DNA of 42,526 nt from Acidaminococcaceae bacterium (lineage in GTDB: Bacteria; Bacillota; Negativicutes; Acidaminococcales; Acidaminococcaceae): NCBI GenBank assembly GCA_017554485.1, contig JAFZIG010000016.1:1-42526 (forward strand), written 5' to 3'. Position numbers and translations under genes: made by a program. Within the stretch, counting starts at the first letter, position 1. Every line of letters starts with the position of its first letter. The notes under the pieces were generated by a model. It made no database searches, was not told where the DNA came from, and saw only the letters and a program-made list of their open reading frames with translations. This document shows, one piece after another, positions 14,726 to 24,303 of this stretch.

Positions 14726-15376
14726 CTAAATTTTCGCATAGCTAAACCATTTGGCAGATTCATCCCACTGCAGTTTGACACTTTTAAAGATTTCTTTTGC
14801 ACCCATACGATAATGCACGATAATGCTGTCTTTTTTAACATCAATTGTGTACCATTGATCCCCCCCGCCAACTCCATAGGCTTTGTCGATTGCTTCACCA
14901 TCTACATATTTAACAAACCGGCCATCTGCACGCTTGCCAATCAATCTATATGATGGGTAGTCATAACCATCGCCGTTTAAAACATACAAAATAATTCCCT
15001 GATCTGTATTAATTTTATAAATGATGCCACAAGGAACCTGTACCGTATTTGATTTATCAGACGATCCTATTCTTACCAGAGGCTGATTTCCCCCTTCATA
15101 ATGAACGTAAAGCTTACCGCCGTCGAAGGTTGCATAACCTTTATCGTAACCTAAATAAGCTTTTTTAACAGGATGAAGATACTTTGTTGCGTTGATTTTT
15201 GTCGCACCTTCGATCTGGTGCCCAGTTGTGTTGAAGTAACCAAAGCTAGAACTACCTATTTTTACAGGCTGAGAGAATTGCATTGCAAAACAGGGCAAAG
15301 ATAAAGACAAAAGCACTAACATCAAGCCTGCGATCTTTGAAAAATGATTTCTAATCTTTATTGTTTGGTTTTTCAT
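14726..15376 (-). CDS. Secreted protein, tandem paralog family (member 2)
   Basis: A 216-residue exported protein. ATG 15376 follows GGGAGGG by eight bases and is preferred over a longer frame starting at 15421. The signal peptide ends near PCFAMQFSQPVKIGSSSF, and the C-terminal motif VKLQWDESAKWFSYAKI is a diverged form of that in the other two members. The middle differs strongly from member 1, so duplication is not recent. No domain is recognised. Confidence 0.7.
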   Translation of the reverse strand: MKNQTIKIRNHFSKIAGLMLVLLSLSLPCFAMQFSQPVKIGSSSFGYFNTTGHQIEGATKINATKYLHPVKKAYLGYDKGYATFDGGKLYVHYEGGNQPLVRIGSSDKSNTVQVPCGIIYKINTDQGIILYVLNGDGYDYPSYRLIGKRADGRFVKYVDGEAIDKAYGVGGGDQWYTIDVKKDSIIVHYRMGAKEIFKSVKLQWDESAKWFSYAKI

Positions 15377-15426
15377 AACCAAACCCTCCCACACGTTATC
15401 AACGGCACATAACCAGCACAATAAAA

Positions 15427-16101
15427 TTAATACACTACATCCTCAATGCCAAACCAATACGCCTTGTCATCCCACTTGAACCGAAACTCCCCATCTCTGA
15501 TATGCTTTTGACTAAATTCACCGCTTTTTAAAGTATAAGGGACGCAAATAGTATCATTCATTACTCTAATCGCCTTATCTTTAAAAAAGAGATGAGCGCC
15601 CTCTATTCCTTTCGCAAATTGGTATACATCGGCGACATAAGTTACCGCTTTGCCATCTTTCCATAAACCTCGAATGCACATGCCATCCGGGTCAATTGCG
15701 CCGCATGGCTCAATATCTACATAAGCAACTATGCCATTTTCGCCGTTAATTTGATAAACGGTATGATTTGGCCAAATGTGACCGTTTGTTTTATCAGGAA
15801 AAACATTTCCATTTCCGGAAACTATAGCTGTAATATCTCTATATTTGCTGTTATCGTAGGTTGACGGCGTATCTTTATATTTAAAAATCAACGCAGTTTT
15901 TCCCTTCCCCATAGTCATAGCATTATTTTTGACTACAACTTCTTTTGATATTTTCCACGTTTTAACTGGATGTGGACCTCCAGCATAAATTCCTGCAATG
16001 GATCCAATAAAAACCGGTTGCTGGAATTGCATCGCTGCGCACGTCGCGCTAAACGCTGTAGTTAAGGCCAAGGCGCTTACAAAACTTGCTAACTTTTTCA
16101 T
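15427..16101 (-). CDS. Secreted protein, tandem paralog family (member 3)
   Basis: A 224-residue exported protein with AAGGAAGG eight bases before ATG 16101. After a signal peptide (about 1-22) it begins MQFQQPVFIGSIAG and ends FRFKWDDKAYWFGIEDVVY, the same end motifs as members 1 and 2. The centre carries two cysteines (about positions 157 and 166) that may form a disulfide. It is the first of the three tandem copies and lies 70 bases after the TPR protein gene. Confidence 0.7.
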   Translation of the reverse strand: MKKLASFVSALALTTAFSATCAAMQFQQPVFIGSIAGIYAGGPHPVKTWKISKEVVVKNNAMTMGKGKTALIFKYKDTPSTYDNSKYRDITAIVSGNGNVFPDKTNGHIWPNHTVYQINGENGIVAYVDIEPCGAIDPDGMCIRGLWKDGKAVTYVADVYQFAKGIEGAHLFFKDKAIRVMNDTICVPYTLKSGEFSQKHIRDGEFRFKWDDKAYWFGIEDVVY

Positions 16102-16171
16102 AATGCATTCCTTCCTTTATAACATTTTTATTTACATTTCAATTGCAACTTTTTCTTTCCTGCCGCCTTTC

Positions 16172-17233
16172 CTATACTTTTTCGCCAAGCTTTCTGGCTT
16201 GCCTAAAATCCGCTTGATATAAATCATTGCGATGACGCTTCATATGAATATACCCTCGGAAAATATAGGCCCTGCCATTATTCGGATTCAGTTCAATCGC
16301 TTTATTGATGTAAGGGAGCGCATTGTCATATTCTTCTTGCTCAATATAGATAGCCGCAACATTCTCGTAATACTCTGCTTTGTCCGGCTCTAATTCCAGA
16401 GCATTCTTCATATCTGCAAGCGCCTTGTCATACTGCTTCATTTTCCAATAAACGCCTGAACGTTCTGCATAAAATCTTGCGTTATCCTGTCCGGAACTCA
16501 CTGCATTATTAAGCGGCGTTACCGCCTGCACATCGGCAGGAAGCAGCTTTACGACATCTGAATCATCTTTTACTACGTGAACAAGTACTCTCCATGTATA
16601 TATTGTTCCTTTTTGCAAAGTAAAAGCCCGCAGCATTACATCGCCGCTGTTTGTAAACGCCAAATACTTTTTTCCATCCTCGGCCTTAACAACTTCTGTC
16701 GCAGCGGGAACTTCCGGCTTGTACCACACGTCTCGCAGTTCCCACATGTCCCCCAAGGGCATAATTTCTTCCTGAACGAAATCTTTGTTTACAAGCGGCT
16801 TTTGTATCCATGCATCAACAACCAAAGACGAAGGTAATTCTTTTGTTACATCTAATTGGCTTGTGTGCAATTCAAGGAAATTTAAAAACATTCTGGCAAT
16901 GTCATCTGAAATAAGCTGGTCTTTGGCTAACGCATTAGCATAGGATCCTGCTCCGTATAGCCGATCATACCATCCATACGATGCGCGCCGTGTCCGGCGC
17001 GGAAAATACAAATCGTAATTGTGCTGAAAACTGTTTTTGTATTTTTCTAAGCGGTATAACTGCCGTTGCGTCCTGTTGGCTTCCCAGTTTCTCCGTTGCT
17101 TCACCGCCATAGAATTTTGATAAATTTGTTTTTGCTGCGGTGACATCTGCCGTTTGCCATCAGCAAAGACTGAATTGCATAATAATAACACCACTGCAAT
17201 CAATACAATACTCCGCGTTGTTTTAAAATCCAT
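16172..17233 (-). CDS. Secreted TPR protein with shared beta-rich module
   Basis: A 353-residue protein. ATG 17233 with GAGGAGG nine bases upstream is chosen over a longer frame. After a signal peptide (about 1-24) come a Gln/Arg/Tyr-rich region, then a beta-rich module at about 150-235 (EEIMPLGDMWELRDVWYKPE, EDGKKYLAF, LVHVVKD), then about three TPR repeats (residues 250-350, for example YDKALADMKNALELEPDKAE). The module is clearly homologous to residues 35-108 of the CAP protein at 19346-20074. TPRs suggest protein-protein contacts outside the membrane. Function unknown. Confidence 0.78.
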   Translation of the reverse strand: MDFKTTRSIVLIAVVLLLCNSVFADGKRQMSPQQKQIYQNSMAVKQRRNWEANRTQRQLYRLEKYKNSFQHNYDLYFPRRTRRASYGWYDRLYGAGSYANALAKDQLISDDIARMFLNFLELHTSQLDVTKELPSSLVVDAWIQKPLVNKDFVQEEIMPLGDMWELRDVWYKPEVPAATEVVKAEDGKKYLAFTNSGDVMLRAFTLQKGTIYTWRVLVHVVKDDSDVVKLLPADVQAVTPLNNAVSSGQDNARFYAERSGVYWKMKQYDKALADMKNALELEPDKAEYYENVAAIYIEQEEYDNALPYINKAIELNPNNGRAYIFRGYIHMKRHRNDLYQADFRQARKLGEKV

Positions 17234-17314
17234 GGACAAAAACCTCCTCAGAATTCCATGTATATTCAGTTTCAACATCAATTTTAGTTAACCTAACTCA
17301 TAATTTAAATGCTC

Positions 17315-18199
17315 TTAATTAAATCTTGGATGCAAATATGGAGCAGGCTCTGGCCCACAATACAAACCATACGAATCACAAATCCAGTATGTTCCATCTT
17401 CAACTTTGACCCTACACCACTGATGTTTCCATTTATTATGGTTAACATGTTCATATTCAATACCTAAAATATTCAGGCAAAAACCGGTTGCACAAGTTTC
17501 ACCCTGACAAGATGCAGCTTTATTAACAAAAAAACCATATGCATCAAGAAAGTGTGGTGCTTCCGTTGAATATGACACTTCCTGGTCAAAATATTTTCTC
17601 AAATCAATTGCAAGTTGTTTTAAGATTTGTTTGCGGCTTTCTATATGTACCAGTGGTTGCGCAAATCTCACCGCCGCATCATAGCACATTTGATACTGCT
17701 CATCTGTTAGGTTCCAATGCAGCAATGTTTTATTATCCAGCTGTCCAGCCGCAACAAGGTTCCTTGCATTCTCGCTATTCTTTACTACATTCGTATTTCG
17801 TGTACCATTAAAATCAACTGGTAAATATTCTCCATTTTCTCTGTATTTTTTCGCTGTGTTTATTGTTTCGAATCCATTTTTATCACTATTGAAGGTCAAC
17901 TGCAATCCATCTTCTATGCCTTTATTGGGGACAACATGGACAGTTTCGTTAAATAGCATAGATTTATTATTTCCATAATGTGCAATGATTTTAAGGTTTG
18001 CAACACCAGGTTTGTTAAATATAACTGCATTTCTGTTTACCTGATACAAATCCGGATTATCACTCTGTACTTCAATTGAAGTAGCATATCTTATTACAAA
18101 AGCTGTGCCTGTAGGGTATTGAGTTTCAGCAAACACAGAAAAAGAAAACATGCAGCCAATCGCAATAGCTATAACTAAACATACTTTCTGTAGCTTCAT
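17315..18199 (-). CDS. Secreted transglutaminase-like (papain-fold) protein
   Basis: A 294-residue protein with a signal peptide (about 1-24). Residues 25-95 form a beta-rich segment ending ETVHVVPNKGIEDG, similar in pattern to the HVV/HVM-ending module in two neighbours. The C-terminal 80 residues have a transglutaminase-like triad: Cys231 in ASCQGETCATG, His259 in WKHQWCRV and Asp275 in WICDSYG. Such enzymes crosslink, hydrolyse or modify proteins or wall peptides. The start at 18199 is supported by AAGGCGG; an in-frame ATG further up would overlap the previous gene. Confidence 0.78.
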   Translation of the reverse strand: MKLQKVCLVIAIAIGCMFSFSVFAETQYPTGTAFVIRYATSIEVQSDNPDLYQVNRNAVIFNKPGVANLKIIAHYGNNKSMLFNETVHVVPNKGIEDGLQLTFNSDKNGFETINTAKKYRENGEYLPVDFNGTRNTNVVKNSENARNLVAAGQLDNKTLLHWNLTDEQYQMCYDAAVRFAQPLVHIESRKQILKQLAIDLRKYFDQEVSYSTEAPHFLDAYGFFVNKAASCQGETCATGFCLNILGIEYEHVNHNKWKHQWCRVKVEDGTYWICDSYGLYCGPEPAPYLHPRFN

Positions 18200-18231
18200 A
18201 ATCTTCCGCCTTTCTATTCTGTCAAGCTTCA

Positions 18232-19137
18232 TTAAATCATTGTAAAAGACCATGTTGAGTTTTTCTCCACCATACGGGCGTCTGATGGATTAATAAAAGA
18301 ACCTTTATCCGGAATTTGGGTTGAAAAAGTTTGAATATCATACAATGAAACTTGCCATTCTCGGTTATTACCATTTATTTCCATAATTTCACGACCATAT
18401 TTTACTAAATTCCCATCCATAGTAAAGAAATACGATTCTGTGAATTTTCCATTTTTTATTTTTTTGGTGAAAGCGTATTTACAAAGCTTTTGATTATTAA
18501 TCAACACTATTTCCGGTATTGCGACTTGTACTTTTCCTTCTTTTACTCTGTTAGTACCTTCGGAATTATTGTATAAATAACTGACTATTGGAATGCCACG
18601 TTTTTCAATTCCTACAAATGACTCTGAACCATAAAAGGCCTGATCCAAATTCATACGCATACTATCTTGAGTAAATACACCATTATTAATGCGGACATTA
18701 ATCAAGCCATCTCCTTGTTTAGTATAATAATTTCCATTAGAAAAGCCAAACTCATCAACAGATACTATCGGAACCGCATCATAACCTCTTTCATAATAAT
18801 CGCGTTCCGCTACCTTTTTATCTTTTTTGATAACTAAATAAGAATCTTGATGAATATCAAACTTCTGCCGGTATAGAGCCACAAAGTCTGTTCCATTCCA
18901 AACACCCTGTAACAAGATACCCGCTGCTTCATTTAAAGGTACACCCTTTTCACCGAGCTTAAAACCAGTACCTTTACTTATAATTCTTTCTTTAACACTG
19001 GTTATGCCGTTTCGTGAAAAAGCTGCTAAAGGTACATGTATTTCAAGATGTGGAGTAATTAAACTCTCTGCATAACAAACTGACACAAACACCGATGTTA
19101 AAAAAAACAAAACAACAAAAGACCTTATTATTGGCAT
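18232..19137 (-). CDS. Secreted protein of unknown function (301 aa)
   Basis: The signal peptide is clear (residues 1-23, ending VCYAES) and AAGGAGG lies eight bases before ATG 19137. The mature protein is beta-rich with many Tyr, Asn and Gly residues and no motif that I recognise. It resembles none of the tandem paralogs in its end motifs. It precedes the transglutaminase-like gene by 32 bases, so the two are probably co-transcribed and could act together. Confidence 0.65.
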   Translation of the reverse strand: MPIIRSFVVLFFLTSVFVSVCYAESLITPHLEIHVPLAAFSRNGITSVKERIISKGTGFKLGEKGVPLNEAAGILLQGVWNGTDFVALYRQKFDIHQDSYLVIKKDKKVAERDYYERGYDAVPIVSVDEFGFSNGNYYTKQGDGLINVRINNGVFTQDSMRMNLDQAFYGSESFVGIEKRGIPIVSYLYNNSEGTNRVKEGKVQVAIPEIVLINNQKLCKYAFTKKIKNGKFTESYFFTMDGNLVKYGREIMEINGNNREWQVSLYDIQTFSTQIPDKGSFINPSDARMVEKNSTWSFTMI

Positions 19138-19345
19138 ATTTCAATCCTCCTTACGGTGCGTCAATGACAATAATAAACTTCGTGATACTCTGATTGCTTT
19201 ATCTTAAAAAAGGAAATATGCTTCATTTATAGTCTATGTATTTTTCTTTTAAATACATACTAAACTGCTGATTAATTCCAAAGTCGCTGATAACGACAGC
19301 TTATTCTCACTATTGTGACTTCTATAAAAATAATTGGCCTGCTAT

Positions 19346-20074
19346 TTACCCTCTAAAAATCTGAATCCAATAATGCTTCAACGGCGTGTGTTCATCACTA
19401 TAAATACCAACCCCGATTTCCCTATAATCCGGATCTAACATATTTTTGCGATGTTCATTAGATTTCATCCACTCGGCTACCGCCATTTCCGGACTCGTCG
19501 GACCGGCCGCAAGATTCTCCCCACAAGCCCTGCCCCGACTTTTCAGAACAGAAAAGCAGGAACTACCATCCGGTCGCGTATGGGAAGGGTTCTCTACAAG
19601 TTCCATCGCACGTGTATGTGCCGCAATTTGTAAATCTTCGCTCATCCTTAATGGTAACGCACCGACTTTTGCCCTTTCCTGATTGACCAGTTCAACCACT
19701 CGTTCTGCAACATATATTAGATTGCTCATATCTTTCGGCATACTATTTTCTGGCATCACATGCACAATTTCTTTCCAAATAACAATTTTTCCTTGCCCTT
19801 GTCCAATTACTGTAAACTTAATGTCACCAACCTTTATAAATTTCATTCCCTTCTTGCCATCTTCCAAATCAATTATTATTACGGCGCTAGGGTCTTCCGG
19901 CTTGTACGTAATCTCACCAAGTTCCAAAACGCTGCCTAAAGGCAGGATTGATTCTTTTACAATATCAAAATATTCAGCAGGAAGAGCAGCTTTAACTATA
20001 TTTGAAAAAGAAAGAATTGTAAAAAGAACCAATGCAAGAATTACGTTTCTTACTCTATTTTTTCTAATTTTCAT
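19346..20074 (-). CDS. Secreted CAP/SCP-domain protein with shared beta-rich module
   Basis: A 242-residue protein: signal peptide (1-29), a beta-rich module (about 35-108: ESILPLGSVLELGEITYKPE, EDGKKGMKF, EIVHVMPEN) and a CAP domain (120-242). CAP residues are His165 (PSHTRPDG), Glu186 (CGENLAAG) and His208 (SNEHRKNM). The CAP part is close to that of the protein at 3490-4200, but the N-terminal parts differ: a His/Pro-rich region there, the module here. The module matches the TPR protein at 16172-17233. An in-frame ATG with GGAGG upstream supports the start. Confidence 0.88.
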   Translation of the reverse strand: MKIRKNRVRNVILALVLFTILSFSNIVKAALPAEYFDIVKESILPLGSVLELGEITYKPEDPSAVIIIDLEDGKKGMKFIKVGDIKFTVIGQGQGKIVIWKEIVHVMPENSMPKDMSNLIYVAERVVELVNQERAKVGALPLRMSEDLQIAAHTRAMELVENPSHTRPDGSSCFSVLKSRGRACGENLAAGPTSPEMAVAEWMKSNEHRKNMLDPDYREIGVGIYSDEHTPLKHYWIQIFRG

Positions 20075-20105
20075 TTATATGACCTCCTGAGTTCCACGTC
20101 AACAA

Positions 20106-21221
20106 TTAACTGCGTGATTGTTTATTTATTAAACTTTGATTTTTCTTTTCTCTCTCACTCATTTCTTTATATGCCTCGTAATCAAAACGTTGTCCTAATG
20201 CTTCATATGGTTTTTTTACATCAGCCGGAGTGTTTTCTGAGACAATTCCCACAGTGTTATCAAAAAGATAAAAATCAAACCGCAGGTTTTCTGCCGGATT
20301 GTTGCTTATAGGCAATTTATTGCGTAGTCTGAATTGATAATTCGCATATGGTAAGCTATAATGATAATCTAAAATTCTAAATATAACATGTTTTGTACCT
20401 TTTCTTGTCGGAAGGACAAAAGACAATTTATCAGGATATTCTTTTGGTAGCACAAATCTTACTGCCAAATATTTTTCACCATTATCTTTTTGCTCCCAAT
20501 ATTTATCCTGTGTATAGATAGCTTCAGATAACGCATTATATAGTCTCGCATTAACCCCCCTCTCATATTCTCCCAATCCCATAATGCATGAACCAATAAA
20601 TAGAATAATAAGTGCAATTTGAACAACAGTTAATCCTGTTCTTTTATAAACAAAGTAACTAATTCCAATAACCGTCAAGTATATCACAAACCCTGCCAAT
20701 CCCAAGGCATGCAAAATACAGATTCCTATAATAAAAAGCCATGCTTTTAAGTAAGAGATCTTTTCCCTGGATTTACTATAGAATTTTTTCCAAACACAAT
20801 ATAGAACATATAAAACTACGGCAACTTTACCAACTATTGCTGCATCAGCATTAGATCCCAATAACCAATAAAAGAAATATCCTACTAAAAACCAATGTAT
20901 TAACCAAATAAGTCCATCGATAATGTCATCAAAACAATCAGCTAACAGCCCTGCATATATAACGCTTTTGTATGCTTGTTCTTTGCGGCGCTGTTCATCT
21001 TCTCTTTTTTCGACTTCGTCTGCATCTAAAAAACACCTGCATTGTTCCCCATAAACATCGTAAAACCTTTTTTTAGAATAATCGCAAACGAACACATCCT
21101 CATCGTAAGTAGATTTATGAATACTACCTCTATGCTGACAGTCCCTACAATCGCCATAATAACCCATAATATAACCATCGTGCTGACTGACTCGGCACTC
21201 CTTTCTTAACAGGTTGAACAT
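20106..21221 (-). CDS. Membrane protein with N-terminal Cys cluster
   Basis: A 371-residue protein. An N-terminal cytoplasmic Cys cluster (C25xxC28, C46, C61xC63) suggests a zinc-ribbon-like site. About four or five membrane segments lie between residues 95 and 220, followed by a soluble C-terminal domain that ends in a charged helix. No family is recognised. The start is uncertain: ATG 21221 has only a weak ribosome site, and an in-frame ATG at 21167 is possible. The next gene upstream has a similar Cys cluster and membrane segment. Confidence 0.6.
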   Translation of the reverse strand: MFNLLRKECRVSQHDGYIMGYYGDCRDCQHRGSIHKSTYDEDVFVCDYSKKRFYDVYGEQCRCFLDADEVEKREDEQRRKEQAYKSVIYAGLLADCFDDIIDGLIWLIHWFLVGYFFYWLLGSNADAAIVGKVAVVLYVLYCVWKKFYSKSREKISYLKAWLFIIGICILHALGLAGFVIYLTVIGISYFVYKRTGLTVVQIALIILFIGSCIMGLGEYERGVNARLYNALSEAIYTQDKYWEQKDNGEKYLAVRFVLPKEYPDKLSFVLPTRKGTKHVIFRILDYHYSLPYANYQFRLRNKLPISNNPAENLRFDFYLFDNTVGIVSENTPADVKKPYEALGQRFDYEAYKEMSEREKKNQSLINKQSRS

Positions 21222-21320
21222 GTGAAGGCACGCCTATTGCCTCCCACAAAACTTTTATAATGCTAATCTGTAACAGGTTCATACTCTCTTTTAATTAAAA
21301 CAGGTTGTTAAATTTGCACA

Positions 21321-21920
21321 TTACGAGAAAAACGAGCAAAACCACCAACAAAATAACACAAAAAGAAGTATTAAGCCTATTATATCAGAGAATGAAGTGG
21401 TTGATACAAACCAATAAAATAAAAACATGCCAACCAAAGCAGTTATAACGGATTTCTTTTTTAAGTCAAGCGCAGTATCTTTATCACTATTAGAAAACAT
21501 CGAATTTTTCAGAGATAAAAGTTGCCTCAAGAATTGTTCAGAATAACTTTCTTCATTGTAAATACGTTTATATGCCCTGCCATCATCATCATATGCATAC
21601 TCGATGTTATTATCTTCTTCATCAAAAACTATTTTTCCCCTATGATTATTGACTCTGCCTCTTTTCTGTTGCATTTTACTGTTAACTTCATTTTTCCAAG
21701 GTTTAGCTTCCGTTATATAACGACTTACATAGAACGAACAAGTATTATTATAAGGGTAATTCTCAATAAACTCAAAGTTGGAAACTCTACAACAAAGTGC
21801 TCCTTTGTCGTTAATGGTAACATTATCCGGTATATAATGCCTGCATTTCTGACAATCTTTGCAATGTGCAGGCAAATCATCCCAATCTAACGCCTCTTCC
21901 AAATCATCCCTTTCTTTCAC
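21321..21920 (-). CDS. Small membrane protein with N-terminal Cys cluster (GTG start)
   Basis: About 199 residues. I place the start at GTG 21920 because AAAGGTGG is seven bases upstream; a longer frame from ATG 21950 would include that site. The N-terminal part has HCKDCQKCRHY, then a CC pair and one more Cys, like the cluster in the next gene. A charged middle and two C-terminal membrane segments follow. No family is recognised. It lies between the 371-residue and the 609-residue membrane proteins, and the three probably form a functional set. Confidence 0.6.
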   Translation of the reverse strand: MKERDDLEEALDWDDLPAHCKDCQKCRHYIPDNVTINDKGALCCRVSNFEFIENYPYNNTCSFYVSRYITEAKPWKNEVNSKMQQKRGRVNNHRGKIVFDEEDNNIEYAYDDDGRAYKRIYNEESYSEQFLRQLLSLKNSMFSNSDKDTALDLKKKSVITALVGMFLFYWFVSTTSFSDIIGLILLFVLFCWWFCSFFS

Positions 21921-21980
21921 TTCTCCACCACCTTTTATTAGCATAATCATATAATTAATGCTGGAAATAGATATTACGCA

Positions 21981-23810
21981 CTATTCAATGTTTCCGGCAT
22001 TGTTGTTATTGCTTTCTGCTTTTTTTTCAGGACGTTTAACAATCGGCGTTAAGTATTTTCCTTCTATCCAACCATCAGCTTTATAAGATGTATCGCTTGG
22101 ATAATGGACAGCTGTTGTATAATACCAATAATCATTTTTTAAAGGTTCAATATAATCTTCCCTTATAAAAATCGCATAATCTTTACCATTAATTGTAAAG
22201 GTACAGTAATAAGAATCATTTGATGCGTCTTTAATACCTACCTTGATTATAGTTCCTTTGGGAACGCTAATTATTTCAGTTTGATTTGTTTTATCATTAA
22301 TATGTTTTGTTTCCATATTGACAACTATCTTTGCTTCGCTATTTTGACCAACTATTCTGCTATTAAGAACCGTTACTACACATTTAGACAGATCAACACT
22401 GTCTGGAATTATTATTATATCGCGGTTTTTTAACTCGGGTCCACGAAAAATTGTAATTTCTTTTCCCCTTGCAACAACCGCCTCATCGCCCTTTTCCAAT
22501 CTTTGTGTATTACCAGTTCCTGCCTTTAAAACAATTCCATCTGAAGAACCGTTTTTCATCTTATTGCTCGTAGTGGTATTTTGTTTTACAGGTATTAGCT
22601 TCTTTTCAAATTTTAGTTGATGATATTCACGTAAATCTATCTTGGAATTGGTTTCTGCATCTTTATTAATTTTCATTTTGTTTGCAAGGTAATCGTAATA
22701 TAACGTTATAAGATTTCGCTTTTCTCCAAAACTATCAAAATAGTTGGCGGGACTATCTTTTAAAGCTATGCCATCATCATTGCAATAAACCATTAATGCC
22801 TTTTTCTCAGGATACTTTAAATATAACCAATGGTAATATACTGTATCGCCTTTCTTCTTACTGTAACGAAACAAGCCATATATGACACCGTTTGTTTTAT
22901 CTAATGCCAAAGTTGTATCGTCATAAAAAATAATCTTATCGCCAGTCAGGTCTTTCCAATCAATATTGTTACGCTTTGTAGTTATATCAACAGCCTGTAC
23001 ATTGTTTTCATATCTTGCAATATCTCTGCCCTCAAAAATAGTATTTACAGCACCCGCAACACCGCCGTGCAGGGTATTAAAAATACCAAACAACAGGAAA
23101 AGTACCGGTATCACCACTCTGATAATAAAAGCACCTTTTTCCGTTTTTGAATTTTTAGCCTTTAGTTCTTCAACAAATTCTTGAGTATGTCCGTGCGTAT
23201 CAACCCGTTTACTGAACTTAGAACCAACGGATTTTAAATCTTCATCTGTAATGCCTAAGTCAAAGTCAACGTCAAAACATTCATCAACCGCCTGCATAAA
23301 TTCAAACCGCATTAACGCGCTCATGACGCTCAGTTGTCCTTTTTCATTATCTTTATACATTTTGTGTATAGAAGAAATTTCAAAGATAAGCCTGAATATA
23401 TAAGACCACACAAAAACGACTAAATGATAATACAGTTTAAGCCAAAACAAAGGTGCCGCTAAAAAAAGTGAAATGAAAATATATTTTATCGAAGATTGCT
23501 TTGTATAATAACAGTATAATAGCAACACAAACATCCATAAGCCGCCCAAGATAACACATTGATAATAAATGTATCTTGATTCTATTACACATTCATCATC
23601 AACAATGACATCAAATTTTAAATTATCATTATGATATAAATATATTAGATAACCTACTATAGCACAAAAAAGAACATCTAAAAAAGAAGAGATAGGATAT
23701 GACCACACAGGTTTACCCGCGACAGTTGCAATCACGTTAACAACAATCCATTGAAGAAAAGCCTGCGCAGCAATATAGCGCCTGAGTTGGTATATTTTTT
23801 TCAGCGACAT
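21981..23810 (-). CDS. Large membrane protein with C-terminal beta-rich domains
   Basis: A 609-residue protein. GGGAGG lies seven bases before ATG 23810; a longer frame from 23858 would include that site. Five or six membrane segments lie in residues 10-145 and one near 235-255. The remainder is soluble and probably outside the membrane, with a C-terminal part that looks SH3-like (VPKGTIIKVGIKD, YAIFIREDYIEPL, GWIEGKYLTPI). It ends in a low-complexity NNNNAG tail. No family is recognised. Cell-envelope role inferred from neighbours. Confidence 0.62.
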   Translation of the reverse strand: MSLKKIYQLRRYIAAQAFLQWIVVNVIATVAGKPVWSYPISSFLDVLFCAIVGYLIYLYHNDNLKFDVIVDDECVIESRYIYYQCVILGGLWMFVLLLYCYYTKQSSIKYIFISLFLAAPLFWLKLYYHLVVFVWSYIFRLIFEISSIHKMYKDNEKGQLSVMSALMRFEFMQAVDECFDVDFDLGITDEDLKSVGSKFSKRVDTHGHTQEFVEELKAKNSKTEKGAFIIRVVIPVLFLLFGIFNTLHGGVAGAVNTIFEGRDIARYENNVQAVDITTKRNNIDWKDLTGDKIIFYDDTTLALDKTNGVIYGLFRYSKKKGDTVYYHWLYLKYPEKKALMVYCNDDGIALKDSPANYFDSFGEKRNLITLYYDYLANKMKINKDAETNSKIDLREYHQLKFEKKLIPVKQNTTTSNKMKNGSSDGIVLKAGTGNTQRLEKGDEAVVARGKEITIFRGPELKNRDIIIIPDSVDLSKCVVTVLNSRIVGQNSEAKIVVNMETKHINDKTNQTEIISVPKGTIIKVGIKDASNDSYYCTFTINGKDYAIFIREDYIEPLKNDYWYYTTAVHYPSDTSYKADGWIEGKYLTPIVKRPEKKAESNNNNAGNIE

Positions 23811-23858
23811 AGAATAGCCTCCCAAATGCTTTCTATTGCATCCCTTTTTATTTGGCAC

Positions 23859-24303
23859 TTTATTGTGTTAAATTGTATTAACGCCATTATCTTTTTCCCT
23901 TTAGTTATCACTTTCAAATTAATAACGCTTAACAGTTATATTCAATTAGAATTCACTTTCTAAGTCTAATAGTTTATTTGTTAAAATTATACCAAAATAT
24001 TCACCATACTGCATTAGCTATTTTTTAGCTTTTTGGCAATAAATCATGATTTTTCTGCTGATAAACCCTATATGGTTACAAACAACTTCTGTTAATCGCC
24101 CATAAGAATGAAATATGCCGCTGCAATGTGTTAGCAACGGCAATTTTCGATACACTTTTTTGTAACATCTACGTACTCCCTTTAATATGATTGCATTTCT
24201 TTATTTTTTCTGTTTTTATTATGTGTAATAAGTGTGTTTTTTCTTTGTTAATTCTTTTTCTTAACCGAAATTATTATTAAGCCACATAATTAACAGCGCA
24301 TTT
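23859..24303. other. AT-rich gap without genes
   Basis: I see no gene in this stretch. A hairpin-like GCCGCTGC...GCAACGGC lies at 24117-24142, followed on the plus strand by AATTTTCGATACACTTTTTT, and the rest is AT-rich. It probably holds the promoter of the membrane-protein operon and the end of the VirD4 operon. Confidence 0.4.
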
